A stretch of DNA of 64,000 nucleotides, from the NCBI GenBank assembly GCA_947652605.1, contig OX393577.1, forward strand, positions 65,682,108 through 65,746,107, read 5' to 3'. Under the pieces are notes generated by a model that did not search any database, was not told the origin of the DNA, and saw only the letters and a list, made by a program, of their open reading frames with translations. Origin of the DNA: Elmis aenea. Taxonomy: Eukaryota > Arthropoda > Insecta > Coleoptera > Elmidae. The stretch's first letter is position 1, and the number at the start of each line of letters is the position of its first letter. Shown piece after piece: positions 1 through 12,000 of the stretch. The translations under genes were made by a program, and so were the position numbers.

Positions 1-1881
1 ATAAACTGTTCCTGTCATATACAAATCAATAATTTAAATTGTTCAGAAATAGTCGCTCAAGGAACATATGTATTAACTAAAGCACGGTATTTTTAGGAAA
101 TTATTAAAAATTAATACCAGCTTATTGAAAGACATATGCAAAACAATTGTATTCATGTAAAGAGGCGATGGATAAACTGTTCCTGTGATATACAAATCAA
201 TAATTAAAATTGTTTCGAAATTGTCGCTCAAGGAACATATGTATTAACTAAAGCACGGTATTTTTAGGTAATTATTAAAAATTAAAACCAGCTCATTGAA
301 AGACATATGCAAAACAATTGTATTCATGTAAAGAGGCGATAGATAAACTGTTCCTGTGATATACAAATCAATAATTGAAATTGTTCAGAAATAGTCGCTC
401 AAGGAACATATGTATTAACTAAAGCACGGTATTTTTAGGAAATTATTAAAAATTAATACCAGCTCATTGAAAGACATATGCAAAACAATTGTATTCATGT
501 AAAGAGGCGATGGATAAACTGTTCCTGTGATATACAAATCAATAATTAAAATTGTTTCGAAATAGTCGCTCAAGGAACATATGTATTAACTAAAGCACGG
601 TATTTTTAGGAAATTATTAAAAATTAATACCAGCTCATTGAAAGACATATGCAAAACAATTGTATTCATGTAAAGAGGCGATGGATAAACTGTTCCTGTG
701 ATATACAAATCAATAATTAAAATTGTTTCGAAATAGTCGCTCAAGGAACATATGTATTAACTAAAGCACGGTATTTTTAGGAAATCATTAAAAATTAAAA
801 CCAGCTCATTGAAAGACATATGCAAAACAATTGTATTCATGTAAAGAGGCGATGGATAAACTGTTCTTGTCATATACAAATCAATAATTGAAATTGTTTC
901 GAAATAGTCGCACAAGGAACATATGTATTAACTAAAGCACGGTATTTTTAGGAAATTATTAAAAATTAAAACCAGCTCATTGAAAGACATATGCAAAACA
1001 ATTGTATTCCTGTAAAGAGGCGATGGATAAACTGTTTCTGTGATATACAAATCAATAATTAAAATTGTTTAGAAATAGTAGCTCAAGGAACATATGTATT
1101 AACTAAAGCACGGTATTTTTAGGAAATTATTAAAAATTAAAACCAGCTCATTGAAAGACATATGCAAAACAATTGTATTCATGTAAAGAGGCGATAGATA
1201 AACTGTTCCTGTGATATACAAATCAATAATTGAAATTGTTTCGAAATAGTCGCACAAGGAACATATGTATTAACTAATGCACGGTATTTTTAGGAAATTA
1301 TTAAAAATTAAAACCAGCTCATTGAAAGACATATGCAAAACAATTGTATTCATGTAAAGAGGCGATGGATAAACTGTTCCTGTGATATACAAATCAATAA
1401 TTAAAATTGTTTAGAAATAGTCGCTCAAGGAACATATGTATTAACTAAAGCACGGTATTTTTAGGAAATTATTAAAAATTAAAACCAGCTCATTGAAAGA
1501 CATATGCAAAACAATTGTATTCCTGTAAAGAGGCGATGGATAAACTGTTTCTGTGATATACAAATCAATAATTAAAATTGTTTAGAAATAGTCGCTCAAG
1601 GAACATATGTATTAACTAAAGCACGGTATTTTTAGGAAATTATTAAAAATTAAAACCAGCTCATTGAAAGACATATGCAAAACAATTGTATTCCTGTAAA
1701 GAGGCGATGGATAAACTGTTTCTGTGATATACAAATCAATAATTAAAATTGTTTAGAAATAGTCGCTCAAGGAACATATGTATTAACTTAAGCACGGTAT
1801 TTTTAGGAAATTATTAAAAATTAAAACCAGCTCATTGAAAGACATATGCAAAACAATTGTATTCATGTAAAGAGGCAATGG
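1..1881. repeat. Block A: 11 full units (left end open)
   Basis: Eleven 171-bp units with no indels: 5 TTTCG, 4 TTTAG and 2 TTCAG. The first unit has the combination (C16, T35, TTCAG, T115, CTTATT) that elsewhere follows a 76-bp unit without exception, so a truncated unit very probably lies immediately left of the window. Units 1-3 match 3231-3743 closely, including the rare A98T in the second unit. Private variants include A at position 54 in the unit at 1027 and TTCTTG in the unit at 856. The last unit carries G167A, as units before a truncation normally do. Confidence 0.95.
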
Positions 1882-1957
1882 ATAAACTGTTCCTGTCATA
1901 TACAAATCAATAATTTAAATTGTTTAGAAATAGTCGCTCAAGGAACATATGCGATGG
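1882..1957. repeat. Truncated 76-bp unit T1
   Basis: Unit positions 1-70 joined directly to 166-171, a loss of 95 bp, reading CATATG then CGATGG at the join. It carries T35 and TTTAG. The preceding unit has GCAATGG (G167A) and the next is the specialised T35/TTCAG unit. At most one base (G) of microhomology is shared at the deletion junction. Confidence 0.95.
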
Positions 1958-3154
1958 ATAAACTGTTCCTGTCATATACAAATCAATAATTTAAATTGTT
2001 CAGAAATAGTCGCTCAAGGAACATATGTATTAACTAAAGCACGGTATTTTTAGGAAATTATTAAAAATTAATACCAGCTTATTGAAAGACATATGCAAAA
2101 CAATTGTATTCATGTAAAGAGGCGATGGATAAACTGTTCCTGTGATATACAAATCAATAATTAAAATTGTTTCGAAATTGTCGCTCAAGGAACATATGTA
2201 TTAACTAAAGCACGGTATTTTTAGGAAATTATTAAAAATTAATACCAGCTCATTGAAAGACATATGCAAAACAATTTTATTCATGTAAAGAGGCGATGGA
2301 TAAACTGTTCCTGTGATATACAAATCAATAATTAAAATTGTTTAGAAATAGTCGCTCAAGAAACATATGTATTAACTAAAGCACGGTATTTTTAGGAAAT
2401 TATTAAAAATTAAAACCAGCTTATTGAAAGACATATGCAAAACAATTGTATTCATGTAAAGAGGCGATGGATAAACTGTTCCTGTCATATACAAATCAAT
2501 AATTAAAATTGTTTAGAAATAGTCGCTCAAGGAACATATGTATTAACTAAAGCACGGTATTTTTAGGAAATTATTAAAAATTAAAACCAGCTCATTGAAA
2601 GACATATGCAAAACAATTGTATTCATGTAAAGAGGCGATAAATAAACTGTTTCTGTGATATACAAATCAATAATTAAAATTGTTTAGAAATAGTCGCTTA
2701 AGGAACATATGTATTAACTAAAGCACGGTATTTTTAGGAAATTATTAAAAATTAAAACCAGCTCATTGAAAGACATATGCAAAACAATTGTATTCCTGTA
2801 AAGAGGCGATGGATAAACTGTTTCTGTGATATACAAATCAATAATTAAAATTGTTCAGAAATAGTCGCTCAAGGAACATATGTATTAACTAAAGCACGGT
2901 ATTTTTAGGAAATTATTAAAAATTAAAACCAGCTCATTGAAAGACATATGCAAAACAATTGTATTCCTGTAAAGAGGCGATGGATAAACTGTTTCTGTGA
3001 TATACAAATCAATAATTAAAATTGTTTAGAAATAGTCGCTCAAGGAACATATGTATTAACTAAAGCACGGTATTTTTAGGAAATTATTAAAAATTAAAAC
3101 CAGCTCATTGAAAGACATATGCAAAACAATTGTATTCATGTAAAGAGGCAATGG
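1958..3154. repeat. Block B: 7 full units (1,197 bp)
   Basis: The shortest block between truncated units: 1 TTTCG, 4 TTTAG and 2 TTCAG. Its first four units resemble 57077-57760 in block I: the same second unit with T51/T115/T149, a third with CTTATT, and a fourth ending GCGATAA. Its last three carry T11 and the TTCCTG 3' variant that typify the approach to a truncation. It looks like a longer block reduced by deletion between similar ends; that is inference. Confidence 0.93.
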
Positions 3155-3230
3155 ATAAACTGTTCCTGTCATATACAAATCAATAATTTAAATTGTTTAG
3201 AAATAGTCGCTCAAGGAACATATGCGATGG
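3155..3230. repeat. Truncated 76-bp unit T2
   Basis: Same junction, same T35/TTTAG sequence and same flanks as T1, 1,273 bp downstream of it. With block B it forms a possible 7+1 unit. Confidence 0.95.
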
Positions 3231-5111
3231 ATAAACTGTTCCTGTCATATACAAATCAATAATTTAAATTGTTCAGAAATAGTCGCTCAAGGAACATATG
3301 TATTAACTAAAGCACGGTATTTTTAGGAAATTATTAAAAATTAATACCAGCTTATTGAAAGACATATGCAAAACAATTGTATTCATGTAAAGAGGCGATG
3401 GATAAACTGTTCCTGTGATATACAAATCAATAATTAAAATTGTTTCGAAATTGTCGCTCAAGGAACATATGTATTAACTAAAGCACGGTATTTTTAGGTA
3501 ATTATTAAAAATTAAAACCAGCTCATTGAAAGACATATGCAAAACAATTGTATTCATGTAAAGAGGCGATAGATAAACTGTTCCTGTGATATACAAATCA
3601 ATAATTGAAATTGTTCAGAAATAGTCGCTCAAGGAACATATGTATTAACTAAAGCACGGTATTTTTAGGAAATTATTAAAAATTAATACCAGCTCATTGA
3701 AAGACATATGCAAAACAATTGTATTCATGTAAAGAGGCGATGGATAAACTGTTCCTGTGATATACAAATCAATAATTAAAATTGTTTCGAAATAGTCGCT
3801 CAAGGAACATATGTATTAACTAAAGCACGGTATTTTTAGGAAATTATTAAAAATTAATACCAGCTCATTGAAAGACATATGCAAAACAATTTTATTCATG
3901 TAAAGAGGCGATGGATAAACTGTTCCTGTGATATACAAATCAATAATTAAAATTGTTTAGAAATAGTCGCTCAAGGAACATATGTATTAACTAAAGCACG
4001 GTATTTTTAGGAAATTATTAAAAATTAAAACCAGCTCATTGAAAGACATATGCAAAACAATTGTATTCATGTAAAGAGGCGATGGATAAACTGTTCCTGT
4101 CATATACAAATCAATAATTAAAATTGTTTAGAAATAGTCGCTCAAGGAACATATGTATTAACTAAAGCACGGTATTTTTAGGAAATTATTAAAAATTAAA
4201 ACCAGCTCATTGAAAGACATATGCAAAACAATTGTATTCATGTAAAGAGGCGATAAATAAACTGTTCCTGTGATATACAAATCAATAATTAAAATTGTTT
4301 CGAAATAGTCGCTCAAGGAACATATGTATTAACTAAAGCACGGTATTTTTAGGAAATTATTAAAAATTAAAACCAGCTCATTGAAAGACATATGCAAAAC
4401 AATTGTATTCATGTAAAGAGGCGATGGATATACTGTTCCTGTCATATACAAATCAATAATTAAAATTGTTTAGAAATAGTCGCTCAAGGAACATATGTAT
4501 TAACTAAAGCACGGTATTTTTAGGAAATTATTAAAAATTAAAACCAGCTCATTGAAAGACTTATGCAAAACAATTGTATTCATGTAAAGAGGCGATGGAT
4601 ATACTGTTCCTGTCATATACAAATCAATAATTAAAATTGTTTAGAAATAGTCGCTCAAGGAACATATGTATTAACTAAAGCACGGTATTTTTAGGAAATT
4701 ATTAAAAATTAAATTCAGCTCATTGAAAGACATATGCAAAACAATTGTATTCATGTAAAGAGGCGATAGATAAACTGTTCCTGTGATATACAAATCAATA
4801 ATTGAAATTGTTTCGAAATAGTCGCACAAGGAACATATGTATTAACTAATGAACGGTATTTTTAGGAAATTATTAAAAATTAAAACCAGCTCATTGAAAG
4901 ACATATGCAAAACAATTGTATTCATGTAAAGAGGCGATGGATAAACTGTTCCTGTCATATACAAATCAATAATTGAAATTGTTTCGAAATAGTCGCACAA
5001 GGAACATATGTATTAACTAAAGCACGGTATTTTTAGGAAATTATTAAAAATTAAAACCAGCTCATTGAAAGACATATGCAAAACAATTGTATTCATGTAA
5101 AGAGGCGATGG

Positions 5112-5286
5112 ATAAACTGTTCCTGTGATATACATACAAATCAATAATTAAAATTGTTCAGAAATAGTCGCTCAAAGAACATATGTATTAACTAATGCAC
5201 GGTATTTTTAGGAAATTATTAAAAATTAAAACCAGCTCATTGAAAGACATATGCAAAACAATTGTATTCCTGTAAAGAGGCGATGG
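5112..5286. repeat. 175-bp unit, ATAC insertion
   Basis: Four extra bases duplicate ATAC after GATATAC, near unit position 22. Also TTCAG, AAGAAC (G61A), A81T and C155. This marker combination defines a lineage of nine 175-bp units. Confidence 0.95.
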
Positions 5287-7550
5287 ATAAACTGTTCCTG
5301 TGATATACAAATCAATAATTAAAATTGTTTAGAAACAGTCGCTCAAGGAACATATGTATTAACTAAAGCACGGTATTTTTAGGAAATTATTAAAAATTAA
5401 AACCAGCTCATTGAAAGACATATGCAAAACATTTGTATTTATGTAAAGAGGCGATGGATAAACTGTTCCTGTCATATACAAATCAATAATTGAAATTGTT
5501 TCGAAATAGTCGCACAAGGAACATATGTATTAACTAAAGCACGGTATTTTTAGGAAATTATTAAAAATTAAAACCAGCTATTTAAAAGACATATGCAAAA
5601 CAATTGTATTCATGTAAAGAGGCGATGGATAAACTGTTTCTGTGATATACAAATCAATAATTAAAATTGTTTAGAAATAGTCGCTCAAGGAACATATGTA
5701 TTAACTAAAGCACGGTATTTTTAGGAAATTATTAAAAATTAAAACCAGCTCATTGAAAGACATATGCAAAACAATTGTATTCATGTAAAGAGGCGATGGA
5801 TAAACTGTTCCTGTCATATACAAATCAATAATTAAAATTGTTTCGAAATAGTCGCTCAAGGAACATATGTATTAACTAAAGCACGGTATTTTTAGGAAAT
5901 TATTAAAAATTAAAACCAGCTCATTGAAAGACATATGCAAAACAATTTTATTCATGTAAAGAGGCGATGGATAAACTGTTCCTGTGATATACAAATCAAT
6001 AATTAAAATTGTTTAGAAATAGTCGCTCAAGGAACATATGTATTAACTAAAGCACGGTATTTTTAGGAAATTATTAAAAATTAAAACCAGCTCATTGAAA
6101 GACATATGCAAAACAATTGTATTCATGTAAAGAGGCGATGGATAAACTGTTCCTGTCATATACAAATCAATAATTAAAATTGTTTAGAAATAGTCGCTCA
6201 AGGAACATATGTATTAACTAAAGCACGGTATTTTTAGGAAATTATTAAAAATTAAAACCAGCTCATTGAAAGACATATGCAAAACAATTGTATTCATGTA
6301 AAGAGGCGATGGATAAACTGTTCCTGTGATATACAAATCAATAATTAAAATTGTTTCGAAATAGTCGCTCAAGGCACATATGTATTAACTAAAGCACGGT
6401 ATTTTTAGGAAATTATTAAAAATTAAAACCAGCTCATTGAAAGACATATGCAAAACAATTGTATTCATGTAAAGAGGCGATGGATAAACTGTTCCTGTGA
6501 TATACAAATCAATAATTAAAATTGTTTCGAAATAGTCGCTCAAGGAACATATGTATTAACTAAAGTACGGTATTTTTAGGAAATTATTAAAAATTAAAAC
6601 CAGCTCATTAAAAGACATATGCAAAACAATTGTATTCATGTAAAGAGGCGATGGATAAACTGTTCCTGTGATATACAAATCAATAATTAAAATTGTTTCG
6701 AAATAGTCGCTCAAGGAACATATGTATTAACTAAAGCACGGTATTTTTAGGAAATCATTAAAAATTAAAACCAGCTCATTGAAAGACATATGCAAAACAA
6801 TTGTATTCATGTAAAGAGGCGATGGATAAACTGTTCCTGTGATATACAAATCAATAATTAAAATTGTTTAGAAATAGTCGCTCAAGGAACATATGTATTA
6901 ACTAAAGTACGGTATTTTTAGGAAATTAGTAAAAATTAAAACCAGCTCTTTAAAAGACATATGCAAAACAATTGTATTCATGTAAAGAGGCGATGGATAA
7001 ACTGTTTTTGTGATATACAAATCAATAATTAAAATTGTTTAGAAATAGTCGCTCAAGGAACATATGTATTAACTAAAGCACGGTATTTTTAGGAAATTAT
7101 TAAAAATTAAAACCAGCTCATTGAAAGACATATGCAAAACAATTGTATTCATGTAAAGAGGCGATGGATAAACTGTTCCTGTCATATACAAATCAATAAT
7201 TAAAATTGTTTCGAAATAGTCGCTCAAGGAACATATGTATTAACTAAAGCACGGTATTTTTAGGAAATTATTAAAAATTAAAACCAGCTCATTGAAAGAC
7301 ATATGCAAAACAATTTTATTCATGTAAAGAGGCGATGGATAAACTGTTCCTGTGATATACAAATCAATAATTAAAATTGTTTCGAAATAGTCGCTCAAGG
7401 AACATATGTATTAACTAAAGCACGGTATTTTTAGGAAATTATTAATAATTAAAACCAGCTCATTGAAAGACATATGTAAAACAATTGTATTCATGTAAAG
7501 AGGCGATGGATAAACTGTTCCTGTGATATACAAATCAATAATTAAAATTG

Positions 7551-7567
7551 TTTCGAAATAGTCGCTC
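7551..7567 (+). other. CENP-B-box-like 17-mer (unit positions 42-58)
   Basis: The segment reads TTTCGAAATAGTCGCTC. Against the minimal mammalian CENP-B box (N TTCG NNNN A NN CGGG N) it matches TTCG, the central A and the first CG, 7 of 9 fixed bases; the last GG is CT. About 155 of 370 full units have the TTCG form, and about 145 of those also keep the central A. The rest read TTTAG, TTCAG or TTTCA and lack the core. Whether any protein binds here is unknown, and CENP-B itself is documented mainly in mammals. A partial match can arise by chance in an AT-rich repeat. Confidence 0.4.
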
Positions 7568-7572
7568 AAGGA

Positions 7573-7580
7573 ACATATGT
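7573..7580. other. Palindrome ACATATGT (unit positions 64-71)
   Basis: A perfect 8-bp palindrome present in nearly all full units. The 95-bp deletion that creates the 76-bp units begins at its last base, so truncated units keep ACATATG and then join CGATGG. Two units (33082 and 53672) have CATATTT here instead. No function can be assigned from sequence. Confidence 0.7.
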
Positions 7581-7651
7581 ATTAACTAAAGCACGGTATT
7601 TTTAGGAAATTATTAAAAATTAAAACCAGCTCATTGAAAGACATATGCAAA

Positions 7652-7659
7652 ACAATTGT
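7652..7659. other. Palindrome ACAATTGT (unit positions 143-150)
   Basis: A perfect 8-bp palindrome containing an MfeI-type CAATTG. It is broken in the recurrent variant with T at position 149 (ACAATTTT), which marks one lineage of units, and in the ACAAATGT units at 31373, 48371 and 51962. Useful as a lineage marker; no function is implied. Confidence 0.65.
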
Positions 7660-9048
7660 ATTCATGTAAAGAGGCGATGGATAAACTGTTCCTGTCATAT
7701 ACAAATCAATAATTAAAATTGTTTAGAAGTAGTCGCTCAAGGAACATATGTATTAACTAAAGCACGGTATTTTTAGGAAATTATTAAAAATTAAAACCAG
7801 CTCATTGAAAGACATATGCAAAACAATTGTATTCATGTAAAGAGGCGATGGATAAACTGTTCCTGTGATATACAAATCAATAATTAAAATTGTTTCGAAA
7901 TAGTCGCTCAAGGAACATATGTATTAACTAAAGCACGGTATTTTTAGGAAATTATTAAAAATTAAAACCAGCTCATTGAAAGACATATGCAAAACAATTG
8001 TATTCATGTAAAGAGGCGATGGATAAACTGTTCCTGTCATATACAAATCAATAATTAAAATTGTTTAGAAATAGTCGCTCAAGGAACATATGTATTAACT
8101 AAAGCACGGTATTTTTAGGAAATTATTAAAAATTAAAACCAGCTCATTGAAAGACATATGCAAAACAATTGTATTCATGTAAAGAGGCGATGGATAAACT
8201 GTTCCTGTGATATACAAATCAATAATTAAAATTGTTTAGAAATAGTCGCTCAAGGAACATATGTATTAACTAAAGCACGGTATTTTTAGGAAATTATTAA
8301 AAATTAAAACCAGCTCATTGAAAAACATATGCAAAACAATTGTATTCATGTAAAGAGGCGATGGATAAACTGTTCCTGTGATATACAAATTAATAATTAT
8401 AATTGTTCAGAAATAGTCGCTCAAGGAACATATGTACTAACTAAAGCACGGTATTTTTAGGAAATTATTAAAAATTAATACCAGCTCATTGAAAGACATA
8501 TGCAAAACAATTGTATTCATGTAAAGAGGCGATGGATAAACTGTTCCTGTGACATACAAATCAATAATTAAAATTGTTTCGAAATAGTCGCTCAAGGAAC
8601 ATATGTATTAACTAAAGCACGGTATTTTTAGGAAATTATTAAAAATTAAAACCAGCTCATTGAAAGACATATGCAAAACAATTGTATTCATGTAAAGAGG
8701 CGATAGATAAACTGTTCCTGTGATATACAAATCAATAATTGAAATTGTTTCGAAATAGTCGCACAAGGAACATATGTATTAACTAAAGCACGGTATTTTT
8801 AGGAAATTATTAAAAATTAAAACCAGCTCTTTAAAAGACATATGCAAAACAATTGTATTCATGTAAAGAGGCGATGGATAAACTGTTTCTGTGATATACA
8901 AATCAATAATTAAAATTGTTTAGAAATAGTCGCTCAAGGAACATATGTATTAACTAAAGCACGGTATTTTTAGGAAATTATTAAAAATTAAAACCAGCTC
9001 ATTGAAAGACATATGCAAAACAATTGTATTCATGTAAAGAGGCGATGG

Positions 9049-12000
9049 ATAAACTGTTCCTGTGATATACAAATCAATAATTAAAATTGTTTCGAAATTG
9101 TCGCTCAAGGAACATATGTATTAACTAAAGCACGGTATTTTTAGGTAATTATTAAAAATTAAAACCAGCTCATTGAAAGACATATGCAAAACAATTGTAT
9201 TCATGTAAAGAGGCGATAGATAAACTGTTCCTGTGATATACAAATCAATAATTGAAATTGTTCAGAAATAGTCGCTCAAGGAACATATGTATTAACTAAA
9301 GCACGGTATTTTTAGGAAATTATTAAAAATTAATACCAGCTCATTGAAAGACATATGCAAAACAATTGTATTCATGTAAAGAGGCGATGGATAAACTGTT
9401 CCTGTGATATACAAATCAATAATTAAAATTGTTTCGAAATAGTCGCTCAAGGAACATATGTATTAACTAAAGCACGGTATTTTTAGGAAATTATTAAAAA
9501 TTAATACCAGCTCATTGAAAGACATATGCAAAACAATTTTATTCATGTAAAGAGGCGATGGATAAACTGTTCCTGTGATATACAAATCAATAATTAAAAT
9601 TGTTTAGAAATAGTCGCTCAAGGAACATATGTATTAACTAAAGCACGGTATTTTTAGGAAATTATTAAAAATTAAAACCAGCTCATTGAAAGACATATGC
9701 AAAACAATTGTATTCATGTAAAGAGGCGATGGATAAACTGTTCCTGTCATATACAAATCAATAATTAAAATTGTTTAGAAATAGTCGCTCAAGGAACATA
9801 TGTATTAACTAAAGCACGGTATTTTTAGGAAATTATTAAAAATTAAAACCAGCTCATTGAAAGACATATGCAAAACAATTGTATTCATGTAAAGAGGCGA
9901 TAAATAAACTGTTCCTGTGATATACAAATCAATAATTAAAATTGTTTCGAAATAGTCGCTCAAGGAACATATGTATTAACTAAAGCACGGTATTTTTAGG
10001 AAATTATTAAAAATTAAAACCAGCTCATTGAAAGACATATGCAAAACAATTGTATTCATGTAAAGAGGCGATGGATATACTGTTCCTGTCATATACAAAT
10101 CAATAATTAAAATTGTTTAGAAATAGTCGCTCAAGGAACATATGTATTAACTAAAGCACGGTATTTTTAGGAAATTATTAAAAATTAAAACCAGCTCATT
10201 GAAAGACTTATGCAAAACAATTGTATTCATGTAAAGAGGCGATGGATATACTGTTCCTGTCATATACAAATCAATAATTAAAATTGTTTAGAAATAGTCG
10301 CTCAAGGAACATATGTATTAACTAAAGCACGGTATTTTTAGGAAATTATTAAAAATTAAATTCAGCTCATTGAAAGACATATGCAAAACAATTGTATTCA
10401 TGTAAAGAGGCGATAGATAAACTGTTCCTGTGATATACAAATCAATAATTGAAATTGTTTCGAAATAGTCGCACAAGGAACATATGTATTAACTAATGAA
10501 CGGTATTTTTAGGAAATTATTAAAAATTAAAACCAGCTCATTGAAAGACATATGCAAAACAATTGTATTCATGTAAAGAGGCGATGGATAAACTGTTCCT
10601 GTCATATACAAATCAATAATTGAAATTGTTTCGAAATAGTCGCACAAGGAACATATGTATTAACTAAAGCACGGTATTTTTAGGAAATTATTAAAAATTA
10701 AAACCAGCTCATTGAAAGACATATGCAAAACAATTGTATTCATGTAAAGAGGCGATGGATAAACTGTTCCTGTGATATACATACAAATCAATAATTAAAA
10801 TTGTTCAGAAATAGTCGCTCAAAGAACATATGTATTAACTAATGCACGGTATTTTTAGGAAATTATTAAAAATTAAAACCAGCTCATTGAAAGACATATG
10901 CAAAACAATTGTATTCCTGTAAAGAGGCGATGGATAAACTGTTCCTGTGATATACAAATCAATAATTAAAATTGTTTAGAAACAGTCGCTCAAGGAACAT
11001 ATGTATTAACTAAAGCACGGTATTTTTAGGAAATTATTAAAAATTAAAACCAGCTCATTGAAAGACATATGCAAAACATTTGTATTTATGTAAAGAGGCG
11101 ATGGATAAACTGTTCCTGTCATATACAAATCAATAATTGAAATTGTTTCGAAATAGTCGCACAAGGAACATATGTATTAACTAAAGCACGGTATTTTTAG
11201 GAAATTATTAAAAATTAAAACCAGCTATTTAAAAGACATATGCAAAACAATTGTATTCATGTAAAGAGGCGATGGATAAACTGTTTCTGTGATATACAAA
11301 TCAATAATTAAAATTGTTTAGAAATAGTCGCTCAAGGAACATATGTATTAACTAAAGCACGGTATTTTTAGGAAATTATTAAAAATTAAAACCAGCTCAT
11401 TGAAAGACATATGCAAAACAATTGTATTCATGTAAAGAGGCGATGGATAAACTGTTCCTGTCATATACAAATCAATAATTAAAATTGTTTCGAAATAGTC
11501 GCTCAAGGAACATATGTATTAACTAAAGCACGGTATTTTTAGGAAATTATTAAAAATTAAAACCAGCTCATTGAAAGACATATGCAAAACAATTTTATTC
11601 ATGTAAAGAGGCGATGGATAAACTGTTCCTGTGATATACAAATCAATAATTAAAATTGTTTAGAAATAGTCGCTCAAGGAACATATGTATTAACTAAAGC
11701 ACGGTATTTTTAGGAAATTATTAAAAATTAAAACCAGCTCATTGAAAGACATATGCAAAACAATTGTATTCATGTAAAGAGGCGATGGATAAACTGTTCC
11801 TGTCATATACAAATCAATAATTAAAATTGTTTAGAAATAGTCGCTCAAGGAACATATGTATTAACTAAAGCACGGTATTTTTAGGAAATTATTAAAAATT
11901 AAAACCAGCTCATTGAAAGACATATGCAAAACAATTGTATTCATGTAAAGAGGCGATGGATAAACTGTTCCTGTGATATACAAATCAATAATTAAAATTG

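Larger units (their letters stand above)
7510..7680. repeat. Representative consensus monomer (171 bp)
   Basis: This unit carries the majority base, or the TTCG-class base, at every recurring variable site, so it serves as the reference for unit positions used elsewhere. It begins ATAAACTGTTCC and ends AAAGAGGCGATGG. It contains two CATATG hexamers (positions 65-70 and 133-138), one TTCGAA (43-48) and four CpGs (45-46, 54-55, 85-86, 166-167). Positions 84-97 and 128-148 vary little across the window. All three forward frames hit stop codons within the first 36 bases. The length is exactly 57 codons, but that has no coding meaning here. Confidence 0.95.
3402..9048. repeat. 33-unit segment, copy 1 (5,647 bp)
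   Basis: Thirty-three units, 32 of 171 bp and one of 175 bp (at 5112). Classes: 16 TTTCG, 14 TTTAG, 3 TTCAG. Every marker I checked, including private ones (GACTTATG at 4557, AATGAACGG in the unit at 4770, ATTTGTATTTATG in the unit at 5287, GTACTAAC in the unit at 8365), recurs 5,647 bp downstream. The only difference I saw is A at 6610 against G at 12257. The segment contains internal near-repeats of its own, such as units 5629-6140 resembling 6997-7500. Confidence 0.93.
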
